Shown piece by piece: positions 9,533-17,071 of a DNA stretch of 64,000 nucleotides. The stretch covers positions 1,240,001-1,304,000 of the forward strand of contig NZ_CP173677.1 of the NCBI RefSeq assembly GCF_045055315.1, written 5' to 3'. Under the pieces are notes generated by a model. The model made no database searches. It was not told the DNA's origin and was given only the letters and a program-made list of their open reading frames with translations. The stretch comes from Brachymonas wangyanguii. Its GTDB lineage: Bacteria > Pseudomonadota > Gammaproteobacteria > Burkholderiales > Burkholderiaceae_C. Position 1 is the first letter of the stretch. Each line of letters starts with the position of its first letter. A program made the translations under genes and the position numbers.

Positions 9533-9870
9533 GCGGTATCTGGAAGGCGGGCGCGCATCGGCACAGGCCGATGACCAACCCGGAAGTATATCGGCAGCGT
9601 GCGGCTCTGCTGCGACAGACACAAACACCGGTAAACCATGCAAAGTGCAGCGAAAAGCTGACGAAACGCACGGACACTTGTAAAATCCCATGTTTTTGCG
9701 GCGCAACAATGCGATAATCTCGCAGTACACAACATATACGGCAAACGGGTCACTGCCCGGCGCGTTACAAAAGCGCCCATGGTTTTGGCCTCAAGTCTCG
9801 AAGCCATCTCACAAGGGTGGGCCGAGAGGCACCCAAGGTTTTTCTGCAAGAAATTCGCAAAGGTTCATCA
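9533..9870 (+). other. Gene-free region upstream of ilvB
   Basis: These 338 bp separate the divergent RDD gene and ilvB. They hold a candidate ilvB promoter (9658-9686) and then about 175 nt of leader. A short stem GGGTG/CACCC around 9816-9838 is followed by TTTTT, which could be a weak attenuation-like element. A small open frame from ATG 9690 shows no Ile, Leu or Val run, so I do not call a leader peptide. Confidence 0.4.
9658..9686 (+). promoter_or_regulatory. Candidate sigma70 promoter of ilvB
   Basis: CTGACG at 9658-9663 and TAAAAT at 9681-9686 are spaced 17 bp apart. Four of six bases match the -35 consensus and five of six match the -10. Transcription would begin near 9693, giving a leader of about 180 nt. 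Confidence 0.45.
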
Positions 9871-11643
9871 ATGGAAACTAGCAATACTCTCCCTGCTGCC
9901 AGCGCAGCCAAGTCTTCCCGTGCCCCCATGCTCATGGGCGCCGAAATCCTCGTCAAGTGTCTGGAAGCCGAAGGTGTCAAGCACCTGTGGGGCTATCCCG
10001 GCGGCGCCGTCCTCTATATCTACGATGCCCTGTACAAGCAGGAATCGATCCAGCACGTGCTGGTGCGCCACGAACAGGCGGCCGTGCACGCTGCCGACGG
10101 CTTTTCGCGTGCCACCGGTGAAGTCGGCGTGGCCCTGGTGACCTCCGGTCCTGGTGCCACCAACGCCGTCACCGGCATTGCCACCGCCTACATGGACAGC
10201 ATCCCGATGGTGATCATCACCGGTCAGGTCGGCACTGCTGCCATCGGCTACGACGCCTTCCAGGAGTGTGACACCGTGGGCATCACGCGCCCGGTCGTCA
10301 AGCACAACTTCCTGGTCAAGGATCCGAAGGACATCGTCAGTACCATGAAGCGCGCCTTCCACATTGCGCGCAGCGGCCGTCCCGGCCCGGTGGTGGTGGA
10401 CATTCCCAAGGATGTGTCCTTCCAGAAGGTGGCCTGGCACGGCTACCCGGAAACGGTCACCATGCGCTCCTACAACCCGGTGCGCAAGGGCCACGGCGGC
10501 CAGATCCGCAAGGCGCTGCAGCTGCTGCTGAACGCCAAGCGCCCCTACATCTACAGCGGCGGCGGCGCACTGCTGGGCAACGCCTGCAACGAGCTGCGCG
10601 CGCTGACCGACAAGCTGGGTGCTCCCTGCACCAGCACGCTGATGGGCCTGGGCGCCTTCCGCGCCGATGACCCGAAGTTCCTGGGCATGCTGGGCATGCA
10701 CGGTACCGTCGAGGCCAACAACGCCATGCAGAACTGCGACGTGCTGCTGGCCGTGGGTGCCCGTTTCGACGACCGCGTGATCGGCAACCCCAAGCACTTT
10801 GCCCAGAATGATCGCAAGATCATCCATATCGATATCGATCCCTCCGTCATCTCCAAGCGCGTCAAGGTCGACGTGCCGATCGTGGGCGACGTGAAGGACG
10901 TGCTGACCGAGCTGCTGAATGCGCTGGAAGAGTCCGAGACCAAGCCGGACCACAAGGCGCTCGAGCCCTGGTGGGAAACCGTCAACAAGTGGCGCAAGAC
11001 CGATTGCCTGGCCTATGACCGCGACAACAAGGACGTGATCAAGCCGCAGAAAGTGGTCGAGACCCTGTGGAACCTGACCAAGGACGATGATGTCTACGTC
11101 ACGTCCGACGTCGGCCAGCACCAGATGTGGGCGGCCCAGTTCTACAAGTTCAACGAGCCGCGTCGCTGGATCAACTCCGGTGGCCTGGGCACCATGGGCG
11201 TGGGCGTTCCCTACGCCATGGGCATCAAGCTGGCCAAGCCGCAGGCCGACGTGTATTGCATCACCGGCGAAGGCTCGGTGCAGATGAACATCCAGGAACT
11301 GTCCACCATCCTGCAGTACGACACGCCGATCAAGATCTGTTCGCTGAACAACCGCTACCTGGGCATGGTGCGCCAGTGGCAGGAAATCGAATATTCCGGC
11401 CGCTACAGCCACAGCTACATGGATGCGCTGCCCAACTTCGTCAAGCTGGCCGAGGCCTATGGCCACGTGGGCCTGCTGATCGAGGACCCGCGCGACGTCG
11501 AGGGTGCACTGATCGAGGCGCGCAAGCTGAAGAACCGCACCGTGTTCCTGGACTTCCGTACCGATCCCACCGAGAACGTGTTCCCGATGGTGCAGGCCGG
11601 CAAGGGCATCACCGAAATGCTGCTGGGCTCCGACGAGCTCTGA
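9871..11643 (+). CDS. ilvB: Acetolactate synthase large subunit
   Basis: This 590-residue ThDP enzyme makes 2-acetolactate from two pyruvates, or 2-aceto-2-hydroxybutyrate from pyruvate and 2-oxobutyrate: the committed step to Val, Leu and Ile. The N-terminal ThDP-binding domain has LWGYPGGAVL and the catalytic Glu in RHEQAAVHAADG. The central FAD-binding domain has VGARFDDRVIGN. The C-terminal domain has GEGSVQMNIQELSTI, the GDG metal motif with Asp to Glu as in many AHAS proteins, and NNRYLGMVRQWQ. ATG at 9871 is chosen over an upstream TTG or GTG extension with no family similarity. The regulatory subunit ilvH follows after 111 bp containing two hairpins. Confidence 0.95.
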   Translation: METSNTLPAASAAKSSRAPMLMGAEILVKCLEAEGVKHLWGYPGGAVLYIYDALYKQESIQHVLVRHEQAAVHAADGFSRATGEVGVALVTSGPGATNAVTGIATAYMDSIPMVIITGQVGTAAIGYDAFQECDTVGITRPVVKHNFLVKDPKDIVSTMKRAFHIARSGRPGPVVVDIPKDVSFQKVAWHGYPETVTMRSYNPVRKGHGGQIRKALQLLLNAKRPYIYSGGGALLGNACNELRALTDKLGAPCTSTLMGLGAFRADDPKFLGMLGMHGTVEANNAMQNCDVLLAVGARFDDRVIGNPKHFAQNDRKIIHIDIDPSVISKRVKVDVPIVGDVKDVLTELLNALEESETKPDHKALEPWWETVNKWRKTDCLAYDRDNKDVIKPQKVVETLWNLTKDDDVYVTSDVGQHQMWAAQFYKFNEPRRWINSGGLGTMGVGVPYAMGIKLAKPQADVYCITGEGSVQMNIQELSTILQYDTPIKICSLNNRYLGMVRQWQEIEYSGRYSHSYMDALPNFVKLAEAYGHVGLLIEDPRDVEGALIEARKLKNRTVFLDFRTDPTENVFPMVQAGKGITEMLLGSDEL

Positions 11644-11680
11644 TCATCCACCCCCAAGATTGAATCTATTGTCCGCCAAG

Positions 11681-11730
11681 CCCGCGCATTACCGTGCGCG
11701 GGGGAGGGCGGCGAAAGCAGTGGCTTTCGC
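11681..11730 (+). promoter_or_regulatory. Paired RNA hairpins in the ilvB-ilvH gap
   Basis: Two perfect hairpins lie in tandem. CCCGCGCA/TGCGCGGG (11681-11688 with 11695-11702) has a 6-nt loop. GCGAAAGC/GCTTTCGC (11711-11718 with 11723-11730) has a 4-nt loop AGTG. They end about 13 bases before the ilvH ribosome binding site GAGGAAAG, and no U-run follows either one. This suggests a structured cis-element or an mRNA processing or stability site rather than a terminator. The placement recalls the ilvH RNA motif described in Betaproteobacteria, but I cannot confirm a covariance match. Confidence 0.55.
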
Positions 11731-11754
11731 GCTGACGAAAAGAGGAAAGACATC

Positions 11755-12246
11755 ATGAAACACATCATCGCCATCCTGCTGGAAAACGAAGCCGGTGCCC
11801 TGTCGCGAGTGGTCGGCCTGTTCTCGGCCCGCGGCTACAACATCGAGAGCCTGACCGTGGCTCCGACTGAAGACGAAAGCCTGTCGCGCATGACCATCGA
11901 GACCTCCGGTTCCGATGACGTGATCGAGCAGATCACCAAGCACCTGAACCGCCTGATCGAAGTCGTGAAGGTGGTGGACCTGACCGAAGGTGCCTACATC
12001 GAGCGCGAGCTGATGATGGTCAAGGTGCGTGCCGTGGGCAAGGAACGCGAGGAACTCAAGCGCCTGTCCGACATCTTCCGCGGCCACATCATCGACGTGA
12101 CCGACAAGAGCTATACCATCGAGCTGACCGGCGACCAGGCCAAGAATGATGCCTTCCTGAACGCCATCGACCGTGGCGCGATCCTGGAAACCGTGCGTAC
12201 CGGCGCCAGCGGCGTTGGCCGTGGCGAACGTATCCTGCGCGTGTAA
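11755..12246 (+). CDS. ilvH: Acetolactate synthase small (regulatory) subunit
   Basis: This 163-residue subunit has an N-terminal ACT domain (MKHIIAILLENEAGALSRVVGLFSARGYNIESL), which binds valine for feedback inhibition. The C-terminal domain, with GHIIDVTDKSYTIELTG, activates the large subunit. The valine-site residues N11, G14 and N29 are present in LLENEAGAL and GYNIESL, so feedback control is expected. It lies between ilvB (111 bp upstream) and ilvC (51 bp downstream), with no terminator visible after it; co-transcription of ilvBHC is likely. Confidence 0.95.
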   Translation: MKHIIAILLENEAGALSRVVGLFSARGYNIESLTVAPTEDESLSRMTIETSGSDDVIEQITKHLNRLIEVVKVVDLTEGAYIERELMMVKVRAVGKEREELKRLSDIFRGHIIDVTDKSYTIELTGDQAKNDAFLNAIDRGAILETVRTGASGVGRGERILRV

Positions 12247-12297
12247 ACTGCAGCCCGATTCCGTTTTTTATTCCCCCTATACCTACTGGAGATACTC

Positions 12298-13314
12298 ATG
12301 AAAGTTTTCTACGACAAGGACTGTGACCTGTCCCTGATCAAGGGCAAGACCGTTGCCATCATCGGCTACGGCAGCCAGGGCCATGCCCACGCGCAAAACC
12401 TGAACGACAGCGGCGTCAAGGTCGTGGTCGGCCTGCGCAAGGGTGGCGCTTCCTGGAGCAAGGTCGAACAGGCCGGCCTGAACGTGATGGAAGTGGACGA
12501 GGCTGTCAAGGCTGCCGACCTGGTCATGATCCTGCTGCCCGACGAGAACATCCCCGAGGTGTACAACAACAACGTCGCTCCCAATATCAAGCAGGGCGCC
12601 ACGCTGGCATTTGCCCACGGCTTCAACGTGCACTACAACCAGGTCGTGCCGCGTGCTGACCTGGACGTGATCATGGTTGCTCCCAAGGGCCCGGGCCACA
12701 CCGTGCGTTCCGAGTACCTGAAGGGCGGCGGCGTGCCGTCCCTGATCGCCATCTACCAGGACAAGTCCGGCAAGGCACGTGACCTGGCGCTGTCCTATGC
12801 CATGGCCAACGGCGGCGGCAAGGGCGGCATCATCGAGACCAACTTCAAGGAAGAGACCGAGACCGACCTGTTCGGCGAGCAGGCCGTGCTGTGCGGTGGC
12901 GCCGTCGAGCTGGTGAAGATGGGCTTTGAGACCCTGACCGAAGCTGGCTACGCTCCGGAAATGGCCTACTTCGAGTGCCTGCACGAGCTGAAGCTGATCG
13001 TGGACCTGATGTACGAAGGCGGCATCGCCAACATGAACTACTCCATCTCCAACAACGCGGAGTATGGCGAGTACGTGACCGGCCCCGAAGTCATCAACGA
13101 AGAGTCCCGCAAGGCCATGCGCGCTGCACTGAAGCGCATCCAGGACGGCGAATATGCCAAGATGTTCATCAGCGAAGGTCGCCTGAACTATCCCAGCATG
13201 ACGGCCCGTCGCCGCCAGAACGCCGAGCACCAGATCGAGGTGGTCGGTAACCAGCTGCGCGCCATGATGCCCTGGATTGCCAAGAACAAGCTGGTCGACC
13301 AGAGCAAGAACTGA
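12298..13314 (+). CDS. ilvC: Ketol-acid reductoisomerase (class I, NADP+)
   Basis: This 338-residue class I KARI performs the Mg2+-dependent alkyl migration and NADPH reduction of acetolactate or acetohydroxybutyrate. The Rossmann motif GYGSQGHAHAQNL is near residue 24. The C-terminal knotted domain has the acidic metal ligands in ETDLFGEQAVLCGG and the helix LIVDLMYEGGI. The ribosome binding site GGAG is six bases before the ATG. A strong hairpin terminator follows about 80 bp after the stop, so ilvBHC probably ends here. Confidence 0.96.
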   Translation: MKVFYDKDCDLSLIKGKTVAIIGYGSQGHAHAQNLNDSGVKVVVGLRKGGASWSKVEQAGLNVMEVDEAVKAADLVMILLPDENIPEVYNNNVAPNIKQGATLAFAHGFNVHYNQVVPRADLDVIMVAPKGPGHTVRSEYLKGGGVPSLIAIYQDKSGKARDLALSYAMANGGGKGGIIETNFKEETETDLFGEQAVLCGGAVELVKMGFETLTEAGYAPEMAYFECLHELKLIVDLMYEGGIANMNYSISNNAEYGEYVTGPEVINEESRKAMRAALKRIQDGEYAKMFISEGRLNYPSMTARRRQNAEHQIEVVGNQLRAMMPWIAKNKLVDQSKN

Positions 13315-13394
13315 TTGCCAGCCGGCAGGACACGGCCTGGCCGTGTCACAATCGCTGCTGAGCCTGCCGCGCAAGTGGCAGGTCTGGCGGCCCA

Positions 13395-13420
13395 GCAAAA
13401 GCCACCACGGTGGCTTTTGC
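13395..13420 (+). terminator. Terminator after ilvC
   Basis: An 11-bp perfect stem GCAAAAGCCAC/GTGGCTTTTGC encloses the tetraloop CACG, with A- and T-tracts forming the stem base. It marks the 3' end of ilvBHC and separates it from psd. Confidence 0.75.
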
Positions 13421-13462
13421 CGTTTCTGGCGCTCCCCGCAGCGCATGACCCCTGTATACGAC

Positions 13463-14104
13463 ATGAACAAGCACTATCCCCATCCCATCCTGGCCCGCGA
13501 AGGCTGGCCCTTCATCGCCGGCAGCATCATCGTGGCACTGCTGCTGCATGTGTTCTTCAGTGGCTGGGTGGCCCTGCCGTTCTGGATCATCGCACTGTTC
13601 GTGGTCCAGTTCTTCCGTGACCCGGCACGTCCGATTCCGCAGCAGGCGAATGCCGTGCTGTCGCCTGCCGATGGCCGCATCGTCAAGGTCGAGAAGGTGC
13701 GTGATCCTTACGCCGACCGTGATGCGCTGCTGATCAGCGTGTTCATGAACGTGTTCAACGTGCACAGCAACCGCGCCGCAGTTGATGGCACGGTGACCAA
13801 GGTGCAGTATTTCCCTGGTTCCTTCGTCAACGCGGACCTGGACAAGGCCTCCACCGAAAACGAGCGCAATGCCGTGGTGATCGACAGCAACGGCACCACC
13901 GTGACGCTGGTGCAGGTGGCGGGTCTGGTGGCGCGTCGCATCCTGTGCTACGTCAAGCCCGGCGAGGTGCTGACGCGCGGCCAGCGCTACGGCTTTATCC
14001 GCTTTGGTTCACGCGTGGACGTCTACCTGCCGCTGACGGCACAGCCGCAGGTCGCGCCTGGCGACAAGGTGTCTGCCACCACCACTATTCTGGCAGTGCT
14101 GTAA
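13463..14104 (+). CDS. psd: Phosphatidylserine decarboxylase (short type)
   Basis: This 213-residue PSD is of the compact type found in many Betaproteobacteria. It decarboxylates phosphatidylserine to phosphatidylethanolamine at the inner membrane. N-terminal helices are seen in WPFIAGSIIVALLLHVFF and LPFWIIALFVVQFF. The proenzyme self-cleaves at Gly182-Ser183 in RFGSRVD, turning the Ser into the pyruvoyl cofactor. The motif SVFMNVFNVHSNRAAV holds the catalytic His. ATG at 13463 (MNKHYPHPILAREGWPF) matches the usual family N-terminus; ATG at 13445 is possible. Neither has a strong ribosome binding site. pssA, the preceding enzyme in the pathway, follows. Confidence 0.92.
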   Translation: MNKHYPHPILAREGWPFIAGSIIVALLLHVFFSGWVALPFWIIALFVVQFFRDPARPIPQQANAVLSPADGRIVKVEKVRDPYADRDALLISVFMNVFNVHSNRAAVDGTVTKVQYFPGSFVNADLDKASTENERNAVVIDSNGTTVTLVQVAGLVARRILCYVKPGEVLTRGQRYGFIRFGSRVDVYLPLTAQPQVAPGDKVSATTTILAVL

Positions 14105-14159
14105 GATGCCATGACCGCCCCGTGCCAGCCGGGCAGGGGGCTTTTCCCGCAGGAATCGC

Positions 14160-15044
14160 ATGCAATCCGACGATCACGATATCGATACCCCACCCACCAG
14201 CGCGCCGGCGCGCAAGACGCCGCGCAAGGGCATTTACGTGCTGCCCAACCTGTTCACGCTGGCAGCACTGTTTGGCGGCTTCTATGCCATCGTCATGGCG
14301 ATCAACGGCCGTTTTGACCTGGCCACCATTGGCGTGTTCGCCGCCATGGTGCTGGACAGCCTGGACGGCCGCGTGGCACGCCTGACCAATACCCAGAGCG
14401 CCTTTGGCGAGCAGATGGATTCGCTGTCCGACATGGTCAGCTTTGGTGCGGCGCCGGCGCTGATTGCCTACCTGTGGGCACTGCAGCCGCTCGGCCGCTG
14501 GGGATGGATTGCTGCCTTCATCTACTGTTCCTGTGCCGCGCTGCGCCTGGCGCGTTTCAATGTCAACACCGGCGTGGTCGACAAGCGCTTCTTCCAGGGC
14601 CTGCCGTCGCCGGCCGCGGCCGCACTGGTCACCGGCTTCATCTGGCTGACCAACGAGATGATCACGGCGCACCGCGATGTGCCCTGGTTCAAGGCTTTCC
14701 TGGAGCTGTTCATTCGCCGCGGTGAGGATCTGGTGCGCGGCGACCTGTCCTGGGTCATGTTTGCCATCACGCTGTTTGCCGGCCTGACCATGGTCACCAA
14801 CGTGCCGTACTACAGCTTCAAGGACTTTGGCGGCCGCCGCAGCGTCCCCTTTGTCTGGGTCGTGCTGCTGGTACTGCTGATTGCCCTGATCAATATCGAA
14901 CCGCCGACCATGCTGTTCCTGCTGTTCGTGGCCTATTCGATCAGCGGTTATGGGCTGTATGTCTGGCGCAAGTCGCGCGGCCAGTACGTGAGCATCGTCG
15001 CCACCTCGACCGACGAGCCCGATGAAAAAGGCCTGCACCAATAA
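14160..15044 (+). CDS. pssA: CDP-diacylglycerol-serine O-phosphatidyltransferase
   Basis: This 294-residue multi-helix protein carries the CDP-alcohol phosphatidyltransferase signature DSLDGRVARLTNTQSAFGEQ followed by MDSLSD, i.e. DGxxAR...GxxxDxxxD. It makes phosphatidylserine from CDP-diacylglycerol and L-serine, the substrate for the Psd encoded just upstream. About six to eight membrane helices are visible, with a Pro-rich cytosolic N-terminus. The distance to psd is 55 bp, consistent with co-transcription. The leuA leader region begins about 35 bp after its stop. Confidence 0.93.
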   Translation: MQSDDHDIDTPPTSAPARKTPRKGIYVLPNLFTLAALFGGFYAIVMAINGRFDLATIGVFAAMVLDSLDGRVARLTNTQSAFGEQMDSLSDMVSFGAAPALIAYLWALQPLGRWGWIAAFIYCSCAALRLARFNVNTGVVDKRFFQGLPSPAAAALVTGFIWLTNEMITAHRDVPWFKAFLELFIRRGEDLVRGDLSWVMFAITLFAGLTMVTNVPYYSFKDFGGRRSVPFVWVVLLVLLIALINIEPPTMLFLLFVAYSISGYGLYVWRKSRGQYVSIVATSTDEPDEKGLHQ

Positions 15045-15078
15045 ACGGGCTTTCATATTCTGTGCTACAGTAAAACCC

Positions 15079-15132
15079 ATGAAAAGCTTTGCGATCTCCC
15101 TACTACTGGCCAACGTCCAACGGGCGGGGTAA
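15079..15132 (+). CDS. Putative leucine leader peptide of leuA
   Basis: A 17-codon frame, MKSFAISLLLANVQRAG, lies 126 bp before leuA. Codons 8-10 are CTA CTA CTG, three consecutive Leu codons of which two are the rare CTA, as in the enterobacterial leu leader. The last codons (AACGGGC, 15119-15125) form one arm of a possible antiterminator, and a terminator follows at 15160-15186. No ribosome binding site precedes the ATG and a promoter would lie very close, so initiation may be leaderless or nearly so. The peptide itself probably has no function; its translation is the sensor. Confidence 0.7.
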   Translation: MKSFAISLLLANVQRAG

Positions 15133-15168
15133 GTAGCGCGCGCAAAAACCTTTCAGCACAGGCCCGTT
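15119..15168 (+). promoter_or_regulatory. Candidate antiterminator stem of the leuA attenuator
   Basis: AACGGGC (15119-15125), inside the leader frame, is fully complementary to GCCCGTT (15162-15168). The latter overlaps the left arm of the downstream terminator (15160-15166), so the two structures are mutually exclusive. A ribosome stalled at the Leu codons 15100-15108 would leave AACGGGC free to pair. One reaching the stop at 15130 would cover it and let the terminator form. Confidence 0.6.
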
Positions 15169-15190
15169 TGCACCCGCAGCGGGCCTTTTC
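15160..15190 (+). terminator. Attenuator terminator upstream of leuA
   Basis: A 7-bp stem AGGCCCG/CGGGCCT (15160-15166 with 15180-15186) with a 13-nt loop runs directly into TTTTC. It lies about 70 bp before the leuA start and downstream of the Leu-rich leader frame, the standard position for an attenuator. Confidence 0.7.
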
Positions 15191-15258
15191 GTTGGTGTCG
15201 TCACGGGTGCTGAACCGACCGTTCCATCCTTACCGCATACCAACCCAAGGAAAACACC

Positions 15259-16800
15259 ATGTCCGACAAGCTCATCATTTTCGATACCACCTTGCGTGAC
15301 GGCGAACAGTCGCCCGGCGCTTCCATGACCCGTGACGAGAAGATCCGCATTGCGCGCCAGCTGGAGCGCCTGCGCGTGGACGTGATCGAGGCCGGCTTTG
15401 CCGCCAGCTCCAACGGTGATTTCGAGTGCATCCAGGCCATCGCCAACACCATCAAGGATTCCACCGTCTGTTCGCTGGCGCGCGCCAATGACCGCGACAT
15501 CAGCCGTGCGGCCGAAGCGCTCAAGGGCAGTGACCGTGCGCGTATCCACACCTTTATCGCCACCAGCCCGCTGCACATGGAGATGAAGCTGCGCATGACG
15601 CCGGAAGAGGTGCTGGAGCAGGCACGCCGCTCGGTGCGCTTTGCCCGCAACCTGGTAGCCGATGTCGAGTTCAGCGCCGAAGACGGCTACCGCAGCGACA
15701 TGGACTTCCTGGTGCGCGTGTGCGAGGCGGTGATCAACGAGGGTGCTACCACCATCAATATTCCCGATACCGTGGGTTACGCCGTGCCCGAGCTGTATGG
15801 CAACTTCATCAAGACGCTGCGCGAGCGCGTGCCGAACAGTGACAAAGCGATCTGGAGCGTGCACTGTCACGATGACCTCGGCATGTCGGTGGCCAACAGC
15901 CTGGCCGGCGTGGCCATTGGCGGCGCACGCCAGGTCGAGTGCACCATCAACGGCCTGGGCGAGCGCGCCGGCAACTGCTCGCTCGAGGAAATCGTGATGG
16001 CGGTGAAGACGCGCAAGGACTATTTCAACCTGGAAGTCGGCATCGACACCCAGCAGATCGTTGCGGCCAGCCGCCTGGTCAGCCAGATCACCGGCTTTGT
16101 CGTGCAGCCGAACAAGGCGGTGGTTGGTGCCAACGCCTTTGCCCACGCCAGCGGCATCCACCAGGACGGCGTGCTCAAGGCGCGCGACACCTACGAAATC
16201 ATGCGTGCCGAAGATGTGGGATGGAGCGCCAACAAGATCGTGCTGGGCAAGCTCAGTGGCCGCAATGCCTTCAAGCAGCGCCTGGAAGAACTCGGTATCC
16301 AGCTCGAGAGCGAGGACGAGATCAACAAGGCCTTTGCCAAGTTCAAGGAACTGGCCGACCGCAAGAGCGAGATTTTCGACGAGGACATCATTGCGCTGGT
16401 GGGCGACGAATCCGTGACCGGCGACAAGGAGTACTACGGCCTGGTGTCGCTGTCGCAAAGCAGCGTGATGGGTGCCCAGCCGCAGGCGGAAGTGGTGTTT
16501 ACCGTGGGCGACCAGCAGGTCACCGGCAATTCCACCGGCAACGGCCCGGTCGATGCCTCGCTCAAGGCCATCGAGTCGCATGTGAACAGCGGTGCCGAAA
16601 TGGTGCTGTATTCGGTCAATGCCATCAGCGGCAATACCGAAAGCCAGGGCGAAGTGACGGTGCGCCTGCAGCAGGCCGGCCGTATTGTCAACGGTGTGGG
16701 TGCCGACCCGGATATCGTGGTGGCATCGGCCAAGGCCTATATCAGTGCGCTGAACAAGCTGCACAGCAAGGTCGAGCGCGTCCACGCACAAGGCGTCTGA
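15259..16800 (+). CDS. leuA: 2-isopropylmalate synthase
   Basis: This 513-residue enzyme condenses acetyl-CoA with 2-oxoisovalerate, the first step dedicated to leucine. The TIM barrel opens with FDTTLRDGEQSPG; metal ligands are the Asp there and HCHDD. The region ECTINGLGERAGN is typical. The C-terminal LeuA dimer domain (from about residue 385) binds leucine for feedback inhibition. Length matches the type I bacterial family. Control is also likely by transcription attenuation through the leader at 15079-15190. It lies at the end of the ilv/psd/pssA block; leuBCD are not in the window. Confidence 0.96.
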   Translation: MSDKLIIFDTTLRDGEQSPGASMTRDEKIRIARQLERLRVDVIEAGFAASSNGDFECIQAIANTIKDSTVCSLARANDRDISRAAEALKGSDRARIHTFIATSPLHMEMKLRMTPEEVLEQARRSVRFARNLVADVEFSAEDGYRSDMDFLVRVCEAVINEGATTINIPDTVGYAVPELYGNFIKTLRERVPNSDKAIWSVHCHDDLGMSVANSLAGVAIGGARQVECTINGLGERAGNCSLEEIVMAVKTRKDYFNLEVGIDTQQIVAASRLVSQITGFVVQPNKAVVGANAFAHASGIHQDGVLKARDTYEIMRAEDVGWSANKIVLGKLSGRNAFKQRLEELGIQLESEDEINKAFAKFKELADRKSEIFDEDIIALVGDESVTGDKEYYGLVSLSQSSVMGAQPQAEVVFTVGDQQVTGNSTGNGPVDASLKAIESHVNSGAEMVLYSVNAISGNTESQGEVTVRLQQAGRIVNGVGADPDIVVASAKAYISALNKLHSKVERVHAQGV

Positions 16801-16824
16801 TGCCCGGCTAGCATTGCCCATACC

Positions 16825-16855
16825 ACGGCCTGTCTGCGGACAGGCCGTTGTTGTT
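16825..16855 (+). terminator. Terminator after leuA
   Basis: A 10-bp stem ACGGCCTGTC/GACAGGCCGT with tetraloop TGCG is followed by a T-rich run (TGTTGTTT). It lies 25 bp after the leuA stop. Confidence 0.7.
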
Positions 16856-17002
16856 TATGCGGGCGCGTTGCAATTGCCTGCAGTTGTTACACAAGCGGTC
16901 GCAACAGGCGTATAAATGGAGCTTGTCAGGTTTCTGAAAGACCATGTTCGCCAAATATTACAAATTAATGCTGTCTTAAGTTCATTTCCCAAGTCGTTGA
17001 TA

Positions 17003-17030
17003 TTGCGCCGGTTTTTATAGGGTGTAAACT
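17003..17030 (+). promoter_or_regulatory. Candidate promoter of pbpG
   Basis: TTGCGC at 17003-17008 and TAAACT at 17025-17030 are spaced 16 bp, ending 41 bp before the pbpG ATG. The surrounding 120 bp are AT-rich for this genome. It is a moderate consensus match only. Confidence 0.35.
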
Positions 17031-17071
17031 TCTGTCATCGACGATCGGAAATCATTTCAAGGAAGTACACC

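Noticed and set aside
9690..9881. Short frame in the ilvB leader as a possible Ile/Val/Leu leader peptide
   Set aside because: It contains no run of branched-chain codons and overlaps the ilvB start, so it does not fit an attenuator sensor.
9868..11466. 532-codon frame antisense to ilvB
   Set aside because: Shadow of a highly conserved gene; no start signals or recognisable domains.
14085..15113. 342-codon minus-strand frame over pssA
   Set aside because: Antisense shadow; Gln/His-rich composition, and pssA has all its motifs.
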